From Candidatus Nitrospira nitrosa (lineage in GTDB: Bacteria > Nitrospirota > Nitrospiria > Nitrospirales > Nitrospiraceae), in contig NZ_CZQA01000001.1 of assembly GCF_001458735.1 (NCBI RefSeq), forward strand, positions 620,001 through 684,000: a stretch of 64,000 nt of DNA, written 5' to 3'. The notes beneath the pieces were generated by a model that searched no databases, was not told the origin of the DNA, and worked only from the letters and a program-made list of their open reading frames with translations. Made by a program: the position numbers and the translations under genes. This document shows, piece after piece, positions 9,105 to 17,480 of the stretch; positions within the stretch are counted from its first letter, which is position 1, and every line of letters begins with the position of its first letter.

Positions 9105-10520
9105 TCATCCGTTCGAGGCACGCTCAATCCCGTTTCGCAGACGCAACAGGGTTCGATCCCGCCCCAGCACCTCCATTACCTCGAAGAGGCCCGGGCTTGC
9201 CGTTCGCCCGGTGAGCGCCACACGAACGGGCTGGGCCAAGGCACCCATTTTGATACCTTCTTCTTCGACCAGCTTCTTGAAGCTTTCTTCCCAGGTTTGT
9301 TTGGAAAAGGTGGGAAATGCTTCAAAGCGCGTGACCAGCTTCTGCAGCAACGGAGCCATCGCCGGTGTGAGAAATTTCTTGGCCGCCTCTTCCTCGAGGG
9401 GAGCGACTTGCCCGAAATAGGGTTTCACCCATTCCTCCATGTCGACCAACGTCTTCGCCCGCTCTTTCACTAAGACCACCAGCTGTGCGAGCCATTCGTC
9501 CGAGACACCCTCGACGTCCTTTTTCAACCCTGCCTGGTCTAACAACGGCACGAGGGCTTGAGCCACCTGTTCTGAAGGGCTCGTCTTGATGTATTCGGCA
9601 TTCAGCCACAATAACTTGTCGGGATTGAACACGGCAGCCGACGTCTGGACATGATCCCACGAGAATTTTTCGATAAGCTCCTGCCGAGTAAAGAGCTCCT
9701 GATCCCCGTGCGACCAGCCAAGTCGAACGAGATAGTTAACCATGGCATCGGGCAGATACCCCATATCTTTATAAGCCATGACCGACGTCGCCCCATGACG
9801 CTTTGAAAGCCTCGTCTTATCTGAGCCCAGAATCATCGGGAGATGGCCAAAGCGCGGAACCGCAAACCCCAGCGCTTCGAAAATCGGAATCTGTCGCGGC
9901 GTATTGGTCAGATGGTCATCCCCCCGGACCACATGCGTGATGCGCATCAATGCATCGTCGACGACGACCGAAAAATTGTAGGTCGGATAACCGTTGGATC
10001 GAAGAATAATGAGGTCATCAGCCGCACTATTATCAAAGGTGATCGTACCCTTGATGAGATCGTCCACAACGATCTGTCCTTCCCGTGGCGCCTTGAAGCG
10101 AAGGGCTGCCTCGCTTGGCGGACTTGCAATTGCTAAGTTGCGGCAGCGGCCGTCATAGCGGGGTGACAGGCCTTTGGCCTCGGCTTCCTTCCGCCGAGCC
10201 TCCAACTCCTCCGCCTTACATACGCACCAGTATGCATGCCCCTTCTCCAGCAACTTCATGGCATGGCCGCGATACAGATCCATCCGCTCCGTTTGTCGAA
10301 ATGGTCCTTCATCCCAATCGAGACCGACCCATTTCATCCCCTGAATGATGGCCTGAATGGACTCATCGGTCGACCGACTTTGATCGGTATCCTCAATCCG
10401 AAGAATGAACGTCCCCTGTTGTTGGCGCGCAAACAGCCAATTAAACAGGGCTGTACGTACTCCACCGATATGCAGAAAGCCCGTCGGGCTGGGAGCGAAC
10501 CGAACACGAACCTCACTCAT
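9105..10520 (-). CDS. gltX: Glutamyl-tRNA synthetase
   Basis: 471 residues, the normal bacterial length. Class I motifs: SPTGFLHIGGVR with HIGG at 17-20, and TRLSKRHG near 237. A zinc-type cysteine group (CVCKAEELE, YDGRC) lies in the acceptor-binding region. It charges tRNA-Glu with glutamate. It is transcribed toward the two tRNA-Gln genes. Since a GlnRS is present, this enzyme may be strictly discriminating; whether it also charges tRNA-Gln cannot be judged here. Confidence 0.97.
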   Translation of the reverse strand: MSEVRVRFAPSPTGFLHIGGVRTALFNWLFARQQQGTFILRIEDTDQSRSTDESIQAIIQGMKWVGLDWDEGPFRQTERMDLYRGHAMKLLEKGHAYWCVCKAEELEARRKEAEAKGLSPRYDGRCRNLAIASPPSEAALRFKAPREGQIVVDDLIKGTITFDNSAADDLIILRSNGYPTYNFSVVVDDALMRITHVVRGDDHLTNTPRQIPIFEALGFAVPRFGHLPMILGSDKTRLSKRHGATSVMAYKDMGYLPDAMVNYLVRLGWSHGDQELFTRQELIEKFSWDHVQTSAAVFNPDKLLWLNAEYIKTSPSEQVAQALVPLLDQAGLKKDVEGVSDEWLAQLVVLVKERAKTLVDMEEWVKPYFGQVAPLEEEAAKKFLTPAMAPLLQKLVTRFEAFPTFSKQTWEESFKKLVEEEGIKMGALAQPVRVALTGRTASPGLFEVMEVLGRDRTLLRLRNGIERASNG

Positions 10521-10649
10521 ATCAACATTGTCCCTTCTTTACACAGACGAAGCCGCCCATCTATACCACGCTGAGAAAATCCTTGTACACCGCCGAGGTG
10601 CTTCCATCTCTTAACGGCTTCTGCTATGAGAATGCCGAAGGAGATGGGG

Positions 10650-11354
10650 ATGGCAGAACAGAAGCAACCTGCCACAGTGCTGTCCGCGACAGATCTCACA
10701 CCTCACGTCCGCCAGCTGGTCCTCAAGCCCAAGACCGCCAAGATTGCGTTCCAACCTGGACAATGGGTGTCCCTTCACCTCCCCATAGGACCCAAGCCGC
10801 CGCTCAATCGAGCCTACTCCATGGCCGATCCTTCCTCGCCCTATGGAGAGTTGACGCTGGTATTCGATCTCGTTCCCGATGGACTCGGCTCTCCGTATCT
10901 CTATCAGCTGAAGTCCGGCGATGAGATCACTTTGTCCGGACCCTATGGGCGGTTTATTCTTCCTGAGACTCTCGATCGAGAACTCATACTGATCGGTCGC
11001 TACACAGGTCTTGTTCCGATACGATGCCTATTGAAGCAGATGTTTTATAAAAAAAATCATACGCCGGTCCTCTTAATCGCTGTGGCACCCAGCGAAGAGG
11101 AGGTGCTGTTCCATCAGGAATGGCTTACCATGGCCGTCCAGGAGCCCCCGTTTCGCTATCTTCCGATTGTAGCGGATCAGAATGAATCCGTAGCCGTGGA
11201 GAAAACTTTAGCGATGCTGGGCCCACTGCTCACTGGCCAACCTAAAGTGATCCCCATGCTCTGTGGAACCAAAGCCTTTGTCCGTCCTCTTCGGGCTTAT
11301 TTTATGGATCAAGGATACGATCGAAAGGAGGTCAAGATCGAAACCTATGACTAA
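10650..11354 (+). CDS. FAD-binding ferredoxin reductase-like oxidoreductase
   Basis: 234 residues from the ATG at 10650, chosen because AAGGAG lies six bases upstream; starts at 10626 and 10644 are in frame. The N-terminal half is a flavin domain (PGQWVSLHLP, then NRAYSM for the RxYS FAD motif), the second half an NAD(P)-binding domain of the ferredoxin-NADP reductase superfamily. The usual GGTGI nucleotide loop reads GRYTGLVP, an unusual change. No iron-sulfur domain of its own. The ISC-type ferredoxin gene converges on it from the other side, so the pair could form an electron supply for Fe-S assembly; that is inference. Confidence 0.8.
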   Translation: MAEQKQPATVLSATDLTPHVRQLVLKPKTAKIAFQPGQWVSLHLPIGPKPPLNRAYSMADPSSPYGELTLVFDLVPDGLGSPYLYQLKSGDEITLSGPYGRFILPETLDRELILIGRYTGLVPIRCLLKQMFYKKNHTPVLLIAVAPSEEEVLFHQEWLTMAVQEPPFRYLPIVADQNESVAVEKTLAMLGPLLTGQPKVIPMLCGTKAFVRPLRAYFMDQGYDRKEVKIETYD

Positions 11355-11371
11355 CAGAATCATCGGTCTTT

Positions 11372-11401
11372 ATCAGTTCTGTCGGACCCAACCGAACTGA
11401 T
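11372..11401. terminator. Candidate bidirectional terminator hairpin
   Basis: ATCAGTTC (11372-11379) and GAACTGAT (11394-11401) can pair as an 8-bp stem between the convergent reductase and ferredoxin genes. No strong T-run is visible on either side, so function as a terminator is a position-based guess. Confidence 0.35.
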
Positions 11402-11439
11402 CAACCGATGATACCGGCGAAGAGCGCAGTTGCTTTTCT

Positions 11440-11856
11440 TCAGTGGCCTTCTCGAACGAGATTTTTATTCACAGCGGGAATTTCTACGACGATATTCGCT
11501 TTCCCATTCGGGACACATTGGCAACCCAGGCGAGACTGAAGTGTCGTCATGGGAGCTTCATCCAGTTGATCGTATTCGTCATCGGTGCCTTCGTTACAAC
11601 TTTCCAAGCCCTGCTTCACAATGACGTGACAGGTTGAACAGGCGCAGACCCCACCACAGACATGCTCCAGATCTATTCCATGGCCCATGGCGATATCCAA
11701 AATGCTCCCTGGTAACCCCGTGACACCGTAAGGAATCTTTTCTGGATCGACGGCAACGGTGGTCGAGGTTCCACTTGGTTGGATAAATGTCACGGAATAG
11801 GAGGCCGTAGGAAGTTCGTAATCGGCTTTCTCGATGTAGGGGTTCGTCCCACCCAT
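11440..11856 (-). CDS. fdx: 2Fe-2S ferredoxin (ISC type)
   Basis: 138 residues, with the adrenodoxin-type cluster motif: CGGVCACSTC in the middle and the fourth ligand in SRLGCQCV. It carries electrons, most likely to the IscS/IscU machinery, as E. coli Fdx does. It is longer than E. coli Fdx (111) because of an N-terminal stretch of about 20 residues. Here the gene is split from the isc operon and transcribed divergently from iscR; its -10 box (TATAAT, minus strand, 11955-11960) lies inside a palindrome at 11944-11970. Start at 11856 with AAGGAACAGG upstream. Confidence 0.93.
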   Translation of the reverse strand: MGGTNPYIEKADYELPTASYSVTFIQPSGTSTTVAVDPEKIPYGVTGLPGSILDIAMGHGIDLEHVCGGVCACSTCHVIVKQGLESCNEGTDDEYDQLDEAPMTTLQSRLGCQCVPNGKANIVVEIPAVNKNLVREGH

Positions 11857-11943
11857 GTTCCTGTTCCTTTCTGAAACGGATTAGATTCTTGTCACGTATT
11901 GACACAATTCAAATCTGCATGGTAGCTTTAGTGCGACCATATT

Positions 11944-11970
11944 GATCGGAGATCATTATAGTCTCCGATC
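11944..11970. promoter_or_regulatory. Palindromic operator between fdx and iscR
   Basis: GATCGGAGA (11944-11952) and TCTCCGATC (11962-11970) form a perfect 9-bp inverted repeat around a 9-nt AT-rich centre. On the minus strand the centre holds TATAAT with TTGCCG 18 bases upstream (11979-11984), a plausible fdx promoter. On the plus strand TTGACA at 11899-11904 could be the -35 of iscR. An Rrf2-family regulator such as IscR binding here would block fdx and could adjust its own operon. Regulator identity is inferred. Confidence 0.65.
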
Positions 11971-11989
11971 TAACCGATCGGCAATAGTC

Positions 11990-12463
11990 ATGTTGAAGAT
12001 TTCGAAAAAAGCTGATTACGCCCTAATGGCACTCCAGCATATCGCCTCCGTCCAGTTCGGCGATGTCACGCCCGGCCGCGTGGTGAATACAAAAGAAATC
12101 GCCGAAGAATATAACATTCCGCTGGAACTGCTCGCGAAGGTCCTTCAGGTTCTCTCCAAAAACGGCTTGATCGAAAGTCACAACGGCCCCAAGGGTGGCT
12201 ATCTCCTGGCACGGAGCGCCAGACAGATCACCATTGCGCAGATCCTTGAAAGCATCGAGGGCCCACTGTCCATCACCGACTGCTCGCACGAAAGAGATGG
12301 CGACTACTGCATGCAGCGTGAACACTGCAACATCCGCACGCCGCTCCTGAAAATCCAAGACAGCATCTACCAGCTACTGAACAATATGACGTTGGGAGAC
12401 ATGTTGGGGGGAACACCTCTGATTACCATTCAGTCTCCTTCGGCACAAGGAGTCGAACAATGA
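11990..12463 (+). CDS. iscR: Rrf2-family regulator IscR
   Basis: 157 residues from the ATG at 11990 ([15 protein letters not shown], the classical Rrf2 opening); the in-frame start at 11942 would run through the palindrome and is rejected. A winged helix-turn-helix is followed by three cysteines, C98, C107 and C113, near the positions that bind the [2Fe-2S] cluster in E. coli IscR. With the cluster it represses the isc operon, and so senses Fe-S demand. First gene of the operon; its stop overlaps the iscS start (ATGA). Confidence 0.93.
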   Translation: MLKISKKADYALMALQHIASVQFGDVTPGRVVNTKEIAEEYNIPLELLAKVLQVLSKNGLIESHNGPKGGYLLARSARQITIAQILESIEGPLSITDCSHERDGDYCMQREHCNIRTPLLKIQDSIYQLLNNMTLGDMLGGTPLITIQSPSAQGVEQ

Positions 12464-13677
12464 AGCTTCCTATTTTCCTCGATAACCATTCCACCACGCC
12501 CATGGACCCACGTGTGTTGGAGGCCATGTTGCCCTACTTCGTGGAAAAGTTCGGGAACGCGGCCAGTCGTAACCATGCCTTTGGCTGGGCGGCTGAAGAA
12601 GCCGTGGAAGAGGCTCGGAAACGGATCGCGAAGCTGATCAAGGCTGATGCCAAGGAAATCGTCTTTACCAGCGGCGCCACGGAATCGGACAACCTCGCCC
12701 TGAAGGGTGTCCTGGAGATGTACAAAGAAAAGGGCACCCACATCATCACCTCGGCCACGGAACATCGGGCTGTGCTCGATACCGCCAAGTCGCTGGAAGC
12801 CAAAGGATTGGCGACCGTGACCTATCTGCCGGTCGATAAATACGGCATGGTGAATCCGCAAGATGTACAGAACGCCATCACAGACAAGACCATCCTGATC
12901 TCGGTCATGCTGGCCAACAATGAGATCGGCACGATTAATCCCATCGCGGAGATCGGCAAGATCGCCAAAGCGAAAGGCATCTTGTTCCATTGCGATGCCA
13001 CACAAGGCGTCGGAAAAATCCCCGTTGATGTCCAGGCCATGGGGATCGACCTCATGTCTTTCTCAGCCCATAAAATATATGGTCCAAAGGGGATCGGGGC
13101 CCTCTACGTCAGGAAACGAAACCCACGCGTGCGGATCGCCCCCCAGATGGACGGCGGCGGGCATGAACGCGGCATGCGGTCCGGCACGTTACCCGTTCCG
13201 CTGATCGTCGGATTCGGGAAGGCCTGTGAACTCTGCGAACAGGAAATGACAGCGGAAACGGCTCGGCTGACCAAGATGCGTGACCGTCTGCAAACCGAGA
13301 TCATGGCGGCCCTGGAGGAAAGCTATCTCAACGGCCACCCAACCAACCGGCTGCCAGGCAATCTCAACATTTCCTTCGCATACGTCGAAGGTGAGTCGTT
13401 ACTCATGGGCATGAAAGACATCGCGCTCTCATCCGGATCGGCCTGCACCTCGGCCACGCTGGAACCTTCATACGTCTTGCGTGCGCTCGGTGTAGGAACC
13501 GAGCTTGCCCATTCGTCGATCCGTTTCGGCTTGGGCCGTTTCAACACCGATGACGAGATTGACTATACGATCAAGAAAGTTATTGAGATCGTCACGAAGT
13601 TGCGGGAAATGTCCCCGCTCTATGAGATGGCCAAGGAAGGCGTCGATCTGAAATCTGTTCAGTGGGCCGCGCACTAA
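12460..13677 (+). CDS. iscS: Cysteine desulfurase IscS
   Basis: 405 residues, almost exactly the E. coli length. PLP enzyme that releases sulfur from cysteine for Fe-S clusters and tRNA thiolation. The PLP lysine is K205 in [11 protein letters not shown], and the persulfide cysteine is C329 in the mobile loop [13 protein letters not shown]. It starts inside the iscR stop codon, with AAGGAG eight bases upstream. Second gene of the isc operon. Confidence 0.97.
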   Translation: MKLPIFLDNHSTTPMDPRVLEAMLPYFVEKFGNAASRNHAFGWAAEEAVEEARKRIAKLIKADAKEIVFTSGATESDNLALKGVLEMYKEKGTHIITSATEHRAVLDTAKSLEAKGLATVTYLPVDKYGMVNPQDVQNAITDKTILISVMLANNEIGTINPIAEIGKIAKAKGILFHCDATQGVGKIPVDVQAMGIDLMSFSAHKIYGPKGIGALYVRKRNPRVRIAPQMDGGGHERGMRSGTLPVPLIVGFGKACELCEQEMTAETARLTKMRDRLQTEIMAALEESYLNGHPTNRLPGNLNISFAYVEGESLLMGMKDIALSSGSACTSATLEPSYVLRALGVGTELAHSSIRFGLGRFNTDDEIDYTIKKVIEIVTKLREMSPLYEMAKEGVDLKSVQWAAH

Positions 13678-13711
13678 CCTGAAACGAGACTTGCTTATTT
13701 CGGAGGATACC

Positions 13712-14110
13712 ATGGCATACAGCGATAAAGTCGTCGATCATTTCAACAACCCGCGCAACATGGGAAGCTTCAAGAAGGATGAAGAAGGCGTGGGCACCGG
13801 GATGGTGGGGGCACCGGAGTGCGGCGATGTGATGAAGCTCCAGATCAAGGTGCAAAACGATACGATCGTCGATGCCAAGTTCAAGACGTTCGGCTGCGGA
13901 TCGGCCATCGCCAGCTCCAGCTTGGCCACCGAATGGTTGAAGGGCAAAACGATTGAAGAAGCGCAACAAATCAAGAACACGGACATCGTCCAGGAACTCA
14001 ATCTGCCGCCGGTCAAGATTCACTGTTCGGTTCTCGCGGAAGATGCGATCAAAGCCGCCTTGGCAGACTATCAGAAAAAATCTGACGGAGAAGCATCCGG
14101 CACCAAGTAA
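13712..14110 (+). CDS. iscU: Fe-S scaffold protein IscU
   Basis: 132 residues from the ATG at 13712 (GGAGG five bases upstream). It has the three scaffold cysteines in PECGDVM (with the conserved Asp), FGCGSAIASSS and KIHCSVLAEDA. It builds clusters on sulfur from IscS and hands them on with HscB/HscA. An HscA-binding LPPVK loop precedes the third cysteine, as in E. coli. Confidence 0.97.
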   Translation: MAYSDKVVDHFNNPRNMGSFKKDEEGVGTGMVGAPECGDVMKLQIKVQNDTIVDAKFKTFGCGSAIASSSLATEWLKGKTIEEAQQIKNTDIVQELNLPPVKIHCSVLAEDAIKAALADYQKKSDGEASGTK

Positions 14111-14138
14111 CAGCGCTATCTACGAAGGGAGTGCCTCC

Positions 14139-14495
14139 ATGGACACAACGAATGTCGAAACACAGGCTCCGGTCATCACACTCACCGATGCTGCCGTGAA
14201 AGAGATCAAACGATTGATCAACGTACAAGGAATCGAGGAAGGCGGCCTTCGACTCGGCGTGAAAGGCGGTGGCTGTTCTGGCCTGAGCTACACGATCAAT
14301 TTCGACGACAAGATCGGGCAATATGACCAAGTATATGAAATCAACGGAGTGAAGGTCATCATCGACACCAAGAGCGCCATCTATCTTCAAGGCACCCAAT
14401 TGGATTATCAAAAAGACTTGATGGGGGGGAACTTCAAGTTTCTCAACCCCAATGCGAATAAAACGTGTGGCTGCGGAGAGTCGTTCTCCGCCTAA
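14139..14495 (+). CDS. iscA: A-type Fe-S carrier IscA
   Basis: 118 residues from the ATG at 14139, preceded by AAGGGAG. HesB/IscA fold with the three ligands in GGGCSGLSY and KTCGCGESF near the C-terminus. It moves clusters or iron to client proteins. An upstream in-frame extension overlaps iscU and is not used. An N-terminal tail of about 12 residues is longer than in E. coli. Confidence 0.95.
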   Translation: MDTTNVETQAPVITLTDAAVKEIKRLINVQGIEEGGLRLGVKGGGCSGLSYTINFDDKIGQYDQVYEINGVKVIIDTKSAIYLQGTQLDYQKDLMGGNFKFLNPNANKTCGCGESFSA

Positions 14496-14535
14496 TTCTC
14501 CACGAGTTTTTTAACCGATTGGTGCGGCACGCACC

Positions 14536-15267
14536 ATGCTGAATACCCCCATGGATCAACACACACCAGAGTCACCACAACCGCGCGGACTGCAGATGGC
14601 CCGGAGCATGTGCTGGCACTGCCAGTCTGCCGTCACGGGGGAATACTTCTGCGACCGATGCGTCAAAGTTCAACCGGTTTCAAAAGAGACCGACTATTTC
14701 ACCTGTCTTGGATTTCCTCGACGTCTCACGCTGGACCCAAAGAAACTCGAGGCCAAGTTCTACGAGTTGAGCCGGACATTCCATCCTGATTTTTATCAGA
14801 CGAAGAGTCCGGCGGAACAAACGATCAGCCTCGGCAATGCCGCCGTCCTCAATACGGCCTATCGTACACTCCGAGACCCCATTCAACGCGCGGAATATTT
14901 GGTGGCCCTCGAAACCGGTTCCGTGAAAGACATTCGAACGTCTCCTCCAGCTGAACTATTTGAAGAGATCTTGGAACTACAAGATACGCTTGAGGCATTC
15001 AGGTCATCGGAGCGGGATTCGCAGGAAGGTCGTGAGCTTCGTGCCGTCCTTGAGACCGAACAACGGGGGCTCGAACAGCGCAGACAGGAAATGGAAGCTC
15101 AGCTGCATAGGCTGTTTACAGACTGGGATCAGTTACAAGATCGTGGGGAAGCGACGAGCCAGGCGAGAGCAGAACGAGACCGGCTCCTGAAACACATGCG
15201 GGATCTCCTCTCCAATCGAACGTACGTCACCAGCATCGTCAACGACCTTGCGGCCACGATTGCCTGA
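14536..15267 (+). CDS. hscB: J-domain co-chaperone HscB with N-terminal zinc-finger-like motif
   Basis: 243 residues against 171 in E. coli HscB. After a short leader comes a tetracysteine motif, C26-x2-C29 and C39-x2-C42 (CWHC, CDRC), then the J domain with HPD at 83-85 and a C-terminal helical IscU-binding domain that includes a coiled-coil-like stretch. It delivers IscU to HscA and stimulates its ATPase. Such an N-terminal cysteine motif is known from eukaryotic HSC20/HSCB but absent from E. coli. Starts at 14551 and 14596 are also possible. Confidence 0.9.
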   Translation: MLNTPMDQHTPESPQPRGLQMARSMCWHCQSAVTGEYFCDRCVKVQPVSKETDYFTCLGFPRRLTLDPKKLEAKFYELSRTFHPDFYQTKSPAEQTISLGNAAVLNTAYRTLRDPIQRAEYLVALETGSVKDIRTSPPAELFEEILELQDTLEAFRSSERDSQEGRELRAVLETEQRGLEQRRQEMEAQLHRLFTDWDQLQDRGEATSQARAERDRLLKHMRDLLSNRTYVTSIVNDLAATIA

Positions 15268-15292
15268 GACATCCTGCCCAAGACCTAAGAAC

Positions 15293-17113
15293 ATGACAAG
15301 AATTGTCGGCATCGACCTCGGCACAACGAATTCTCTGATCGCCTTCATGAAAGACGGCCAGCCTCACGTCGTCCCTGACCGCAACGGTCGTACGATGGTG
15401 CCGTCGGTGGTCGCCTTGACGGACAATGGGTTGATTGTCGGCGATTCGGCTAAAGAACACTTGACGCGAAATCCCGAGCGAACGGTCTATTCCGTCAAAC
15501 GTTTCATGGGCAAGGGTCTCGCCGATGTGCAAAACGAACTGGCGTATTTCCCCTACACACTCACGGAGACCGGCGGGGTCATCCGGATTCGGCTCGGCGA
15601 AAAGAGTTATTCCCCACCACAGGTCTCCGCCATGGTGCTCAAGGAATTGAAGCGACGCGCGGAAGCCTATCTGGGGGAAAGTATCAGTAAAGCCGTCATC
15701 ACCGTTCCCGCCTACTTCAACGACAGCCAACGGCAAGCGACTAAAGATGCCGGGCTCATTGCCGGATTGGAAGTCCTGCGCATCATCAACGAGCCGACCG
15801 CCGCCTCCCTGGCTTACGGACTTCAGGGAAAGACACAAGGGACGATTGCTGTCTACGACTTCGGAGGCGGCACATTCGACATCTCAATCTTGAAGCTCAA
15901 GGACGGAATCTTTGAAGTCCTGGCGACGAATGGCGATACCCACCTGGGAGGGGACGATCTCGACCGGCTGCTTGTCGATCTGTTTATCGGACAAATCCAA
16001 CAACAGTATCGGATCAACCTGAGCGAATACCCCGATCATATGCAGGCCGTCCGTTTGGAAGCAGAGCGAGCCAAGATTCGCCTTTCTGATGATCTCCAAG
16101 CCACGATCACCATCGAACTACCGGATGACAAGGGACACTTCACCAGAGAACTGACGCGTGAGCAGCTCGAATCCCTGGCGATGCCGGTCATTGAACGGAC
16201 GCTGGCCCCCTGCCGTATGGCCTTAAAGGACGCCGGACTTACCTCAAAAGACATCGACGAGGTGGTATTGGTGGGTGGTTCCACCCGCATGCCTTTGGTT
16301 CGCCGACGCGTCGAGGCGCTGTTTGGAAAGGCGCCGCATTGTCACCTGAACCCGGATGAAGTCGTCGCACTCGGCGCTGCCGTACAAGCCGATATTCTGG
16401 GCGGTGGAACGACGGACATGTTGCTGTTAGATGTGACGCCCCTGTCGCTCGGCATTGAAACGATGGGCGGTGTCATGAGCAGTTTGATCCGCCGAAACAC
16501 GACCATCCCAGCAAGCGCCAAAGAACTGTTCACGACCTACGTCGACGGGCAAACCGGCGTCGATATTCATATCCTGCAAGGCGAGCGCGAACTCATCAAA
16601 GACAACCGCAGCCTGGCACGATTCCGGTTGAAAGTACCGCCCCTTCCGGCCGGCGTCCCACGCATCGAGGTGACCTTTCTGATCGACGCCAACGGCATCT
16701 TGAACGTCACGGCGACGGACATGCGAACCGGTCAGAGCCAGTCGATCGAGGTCAAACCTTCCTATGGGCTCTCGGATGCGGAAGTGGAGCGGATGATCGA
16801 AGACTCATTTAAGTTTGCAGCCGACGATGTCACCGCTCGGAAGTTGATTGAAGCCCGGCTGGATGCCGAAGCGCTCCTAAAGACAACCGAGAAGTCGCTG
16901 ACGGAAGCGGGACATCTGATCATGGCGGATGAAGCCAAGGGTATTCGGAACGCATTGTCTCAACTGGCCACAGCGAAAGACGGCTCCGATCCCCGTACCA
17001 TCCGCGCACGGATGGCAGAACTCGAACAGGCGGCAAAACATTTGAACGTCGTGATGCTGGAGGATTCCCTGAAAAAAAGCCTACAAGGGAAGAAAGTCAC
17101 AGAAATCACGTAA
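15293..17113 (+). CDS. hscA: Hsp70-type chaperone HscA
   Basis: 606 residues from the ATG at 15293, beginning with [15 protein letters not shown], the Hsp70 phosphate-1 motif. Further actin-fold motifs: [14 protein letters not shown] and [14 protein letters not shown]. The substrate-binding domain contains [14 protein letters not shown]. It acts with HscB to release clusters from IscU. The frame at 15248 is longer but overlaps hscB. Position in the isc operon supports HscA rather than DnaK. Confidence 0.95.
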   Translation: MTRIVGIDLGTTNSLIAFMKDGQPHVVPDRNGRTMVPSVVALTDNGLIVGDSAKEHLTRNPERTVYSVKRFMGKGLADVQNELAYFPYTLTETGGVIRIRLGEKSYSPPQVSAMVLKELKRRAEAYLGESISKAVITVPAYFNDSQRQATKDAGLIAGLEVLRIINEPTAASLAYGLQGKTQGTIAVYDFGGGTFDISILKLKDGIFEVLATNGDTHLGGDDLDRLLVDLFIGQIQQQYRINLSEYPDHMQAVRLEAERAKIRLSDDLQATITIELPDDKGHFTRELTREQLESLAMPVIERTLAPCRMALKDAGLTSKDIDEVVLVGGSTRMPLVRRRVEALFGKAPHCHLNPDEVVALGAAVQADILGGGTTDMLLLDVTPLSLGIETMGGVMSSLIRRNTTIPASAKELFTTYVDGQTGVDIHILQGERELIKDNRSLARFRLKVPPLPAGVPRIEVTFLIDANGILNVTATDMRTGQSQSIEVKPSYGLSDAEVERMIEDSFKFAADDVTARKLIEARLDAEALLKTTEKSLTEAGHLIMADEAKGIRNALSQLATAKDGSDPRTIRARMAELEQAAKHLNVVMLEDSLKKSLQGKKVTEIT

Positions 17114-17124
17114 ATAGAGTGTAT

Positions 17125-17183
17125 CGCTGATGGCTTATGGTCGGAGCCACCGGCTATATGCTATAGGCCATACAGCATCTGCT
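17125..17183. repeat. Short degenerate repeat between hscA and iscX
   Basis: A run of short variants of GGCTTATGG/GGCTATATGCTATAGGCC fills most of the 85-base hscA-iscX gap. Similar low-complexity patches appear in other gaps of this window. Parts can fold back on themselves. It could separate expression of iscX from the operon or be a neutral repeat. Confidence 0.5.
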
Positions 17184-17198
17184 CGTAAGGAGTGCCCA

Positions 17199-17411
17199 AT
17201 GGACCTGAAATGGCAAGACGCCGAAGACATCGCCATACGGCTGGTGGAAGAACACCCTGAGACGGATCCGTTGACTGTACGGTTCACCGATATGCATACC
17301 TGGATCGTGGCGTTGCCCGACTTTAAAGACGACCCCAAGAAATCGAACGAAAAGATTTTAGAAACGATCCAGATGGCGTGGCACGAGGAATATCAAGACT
17401 CGAAATCGTAA
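17199..17411 (+). CDS. iscX: IscX (YfhJ) Fe-S assembly protein
   Basis: 70 residues from the ATG at 17199 with AAGGAG upstream; the longer in-frame start at 17130 lies in a repeat. The acidic protein begins MDLKWQDAEDIAIRL and contains the DP/DMHTW/LPDF blocks of IscX. IscX binds IscS and is thought to regulate it or supply iron. It is the last gene of the isc operon, as in E. coli. Confidence 0.93.
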   Translation: MDLKWQDAEDIAIRLVEEHPETDPLTVRFTDMHTWIVALPDFKDDPKKSNEKILETIQMAWHEEYQDSKS

Positions 17412-17480
17412 AACGACAAGACCGAACCGTTCTCTGAAATCTTCCTCTCTTTCATCACCTCCGCCGTGCGCCTCTCAGTC

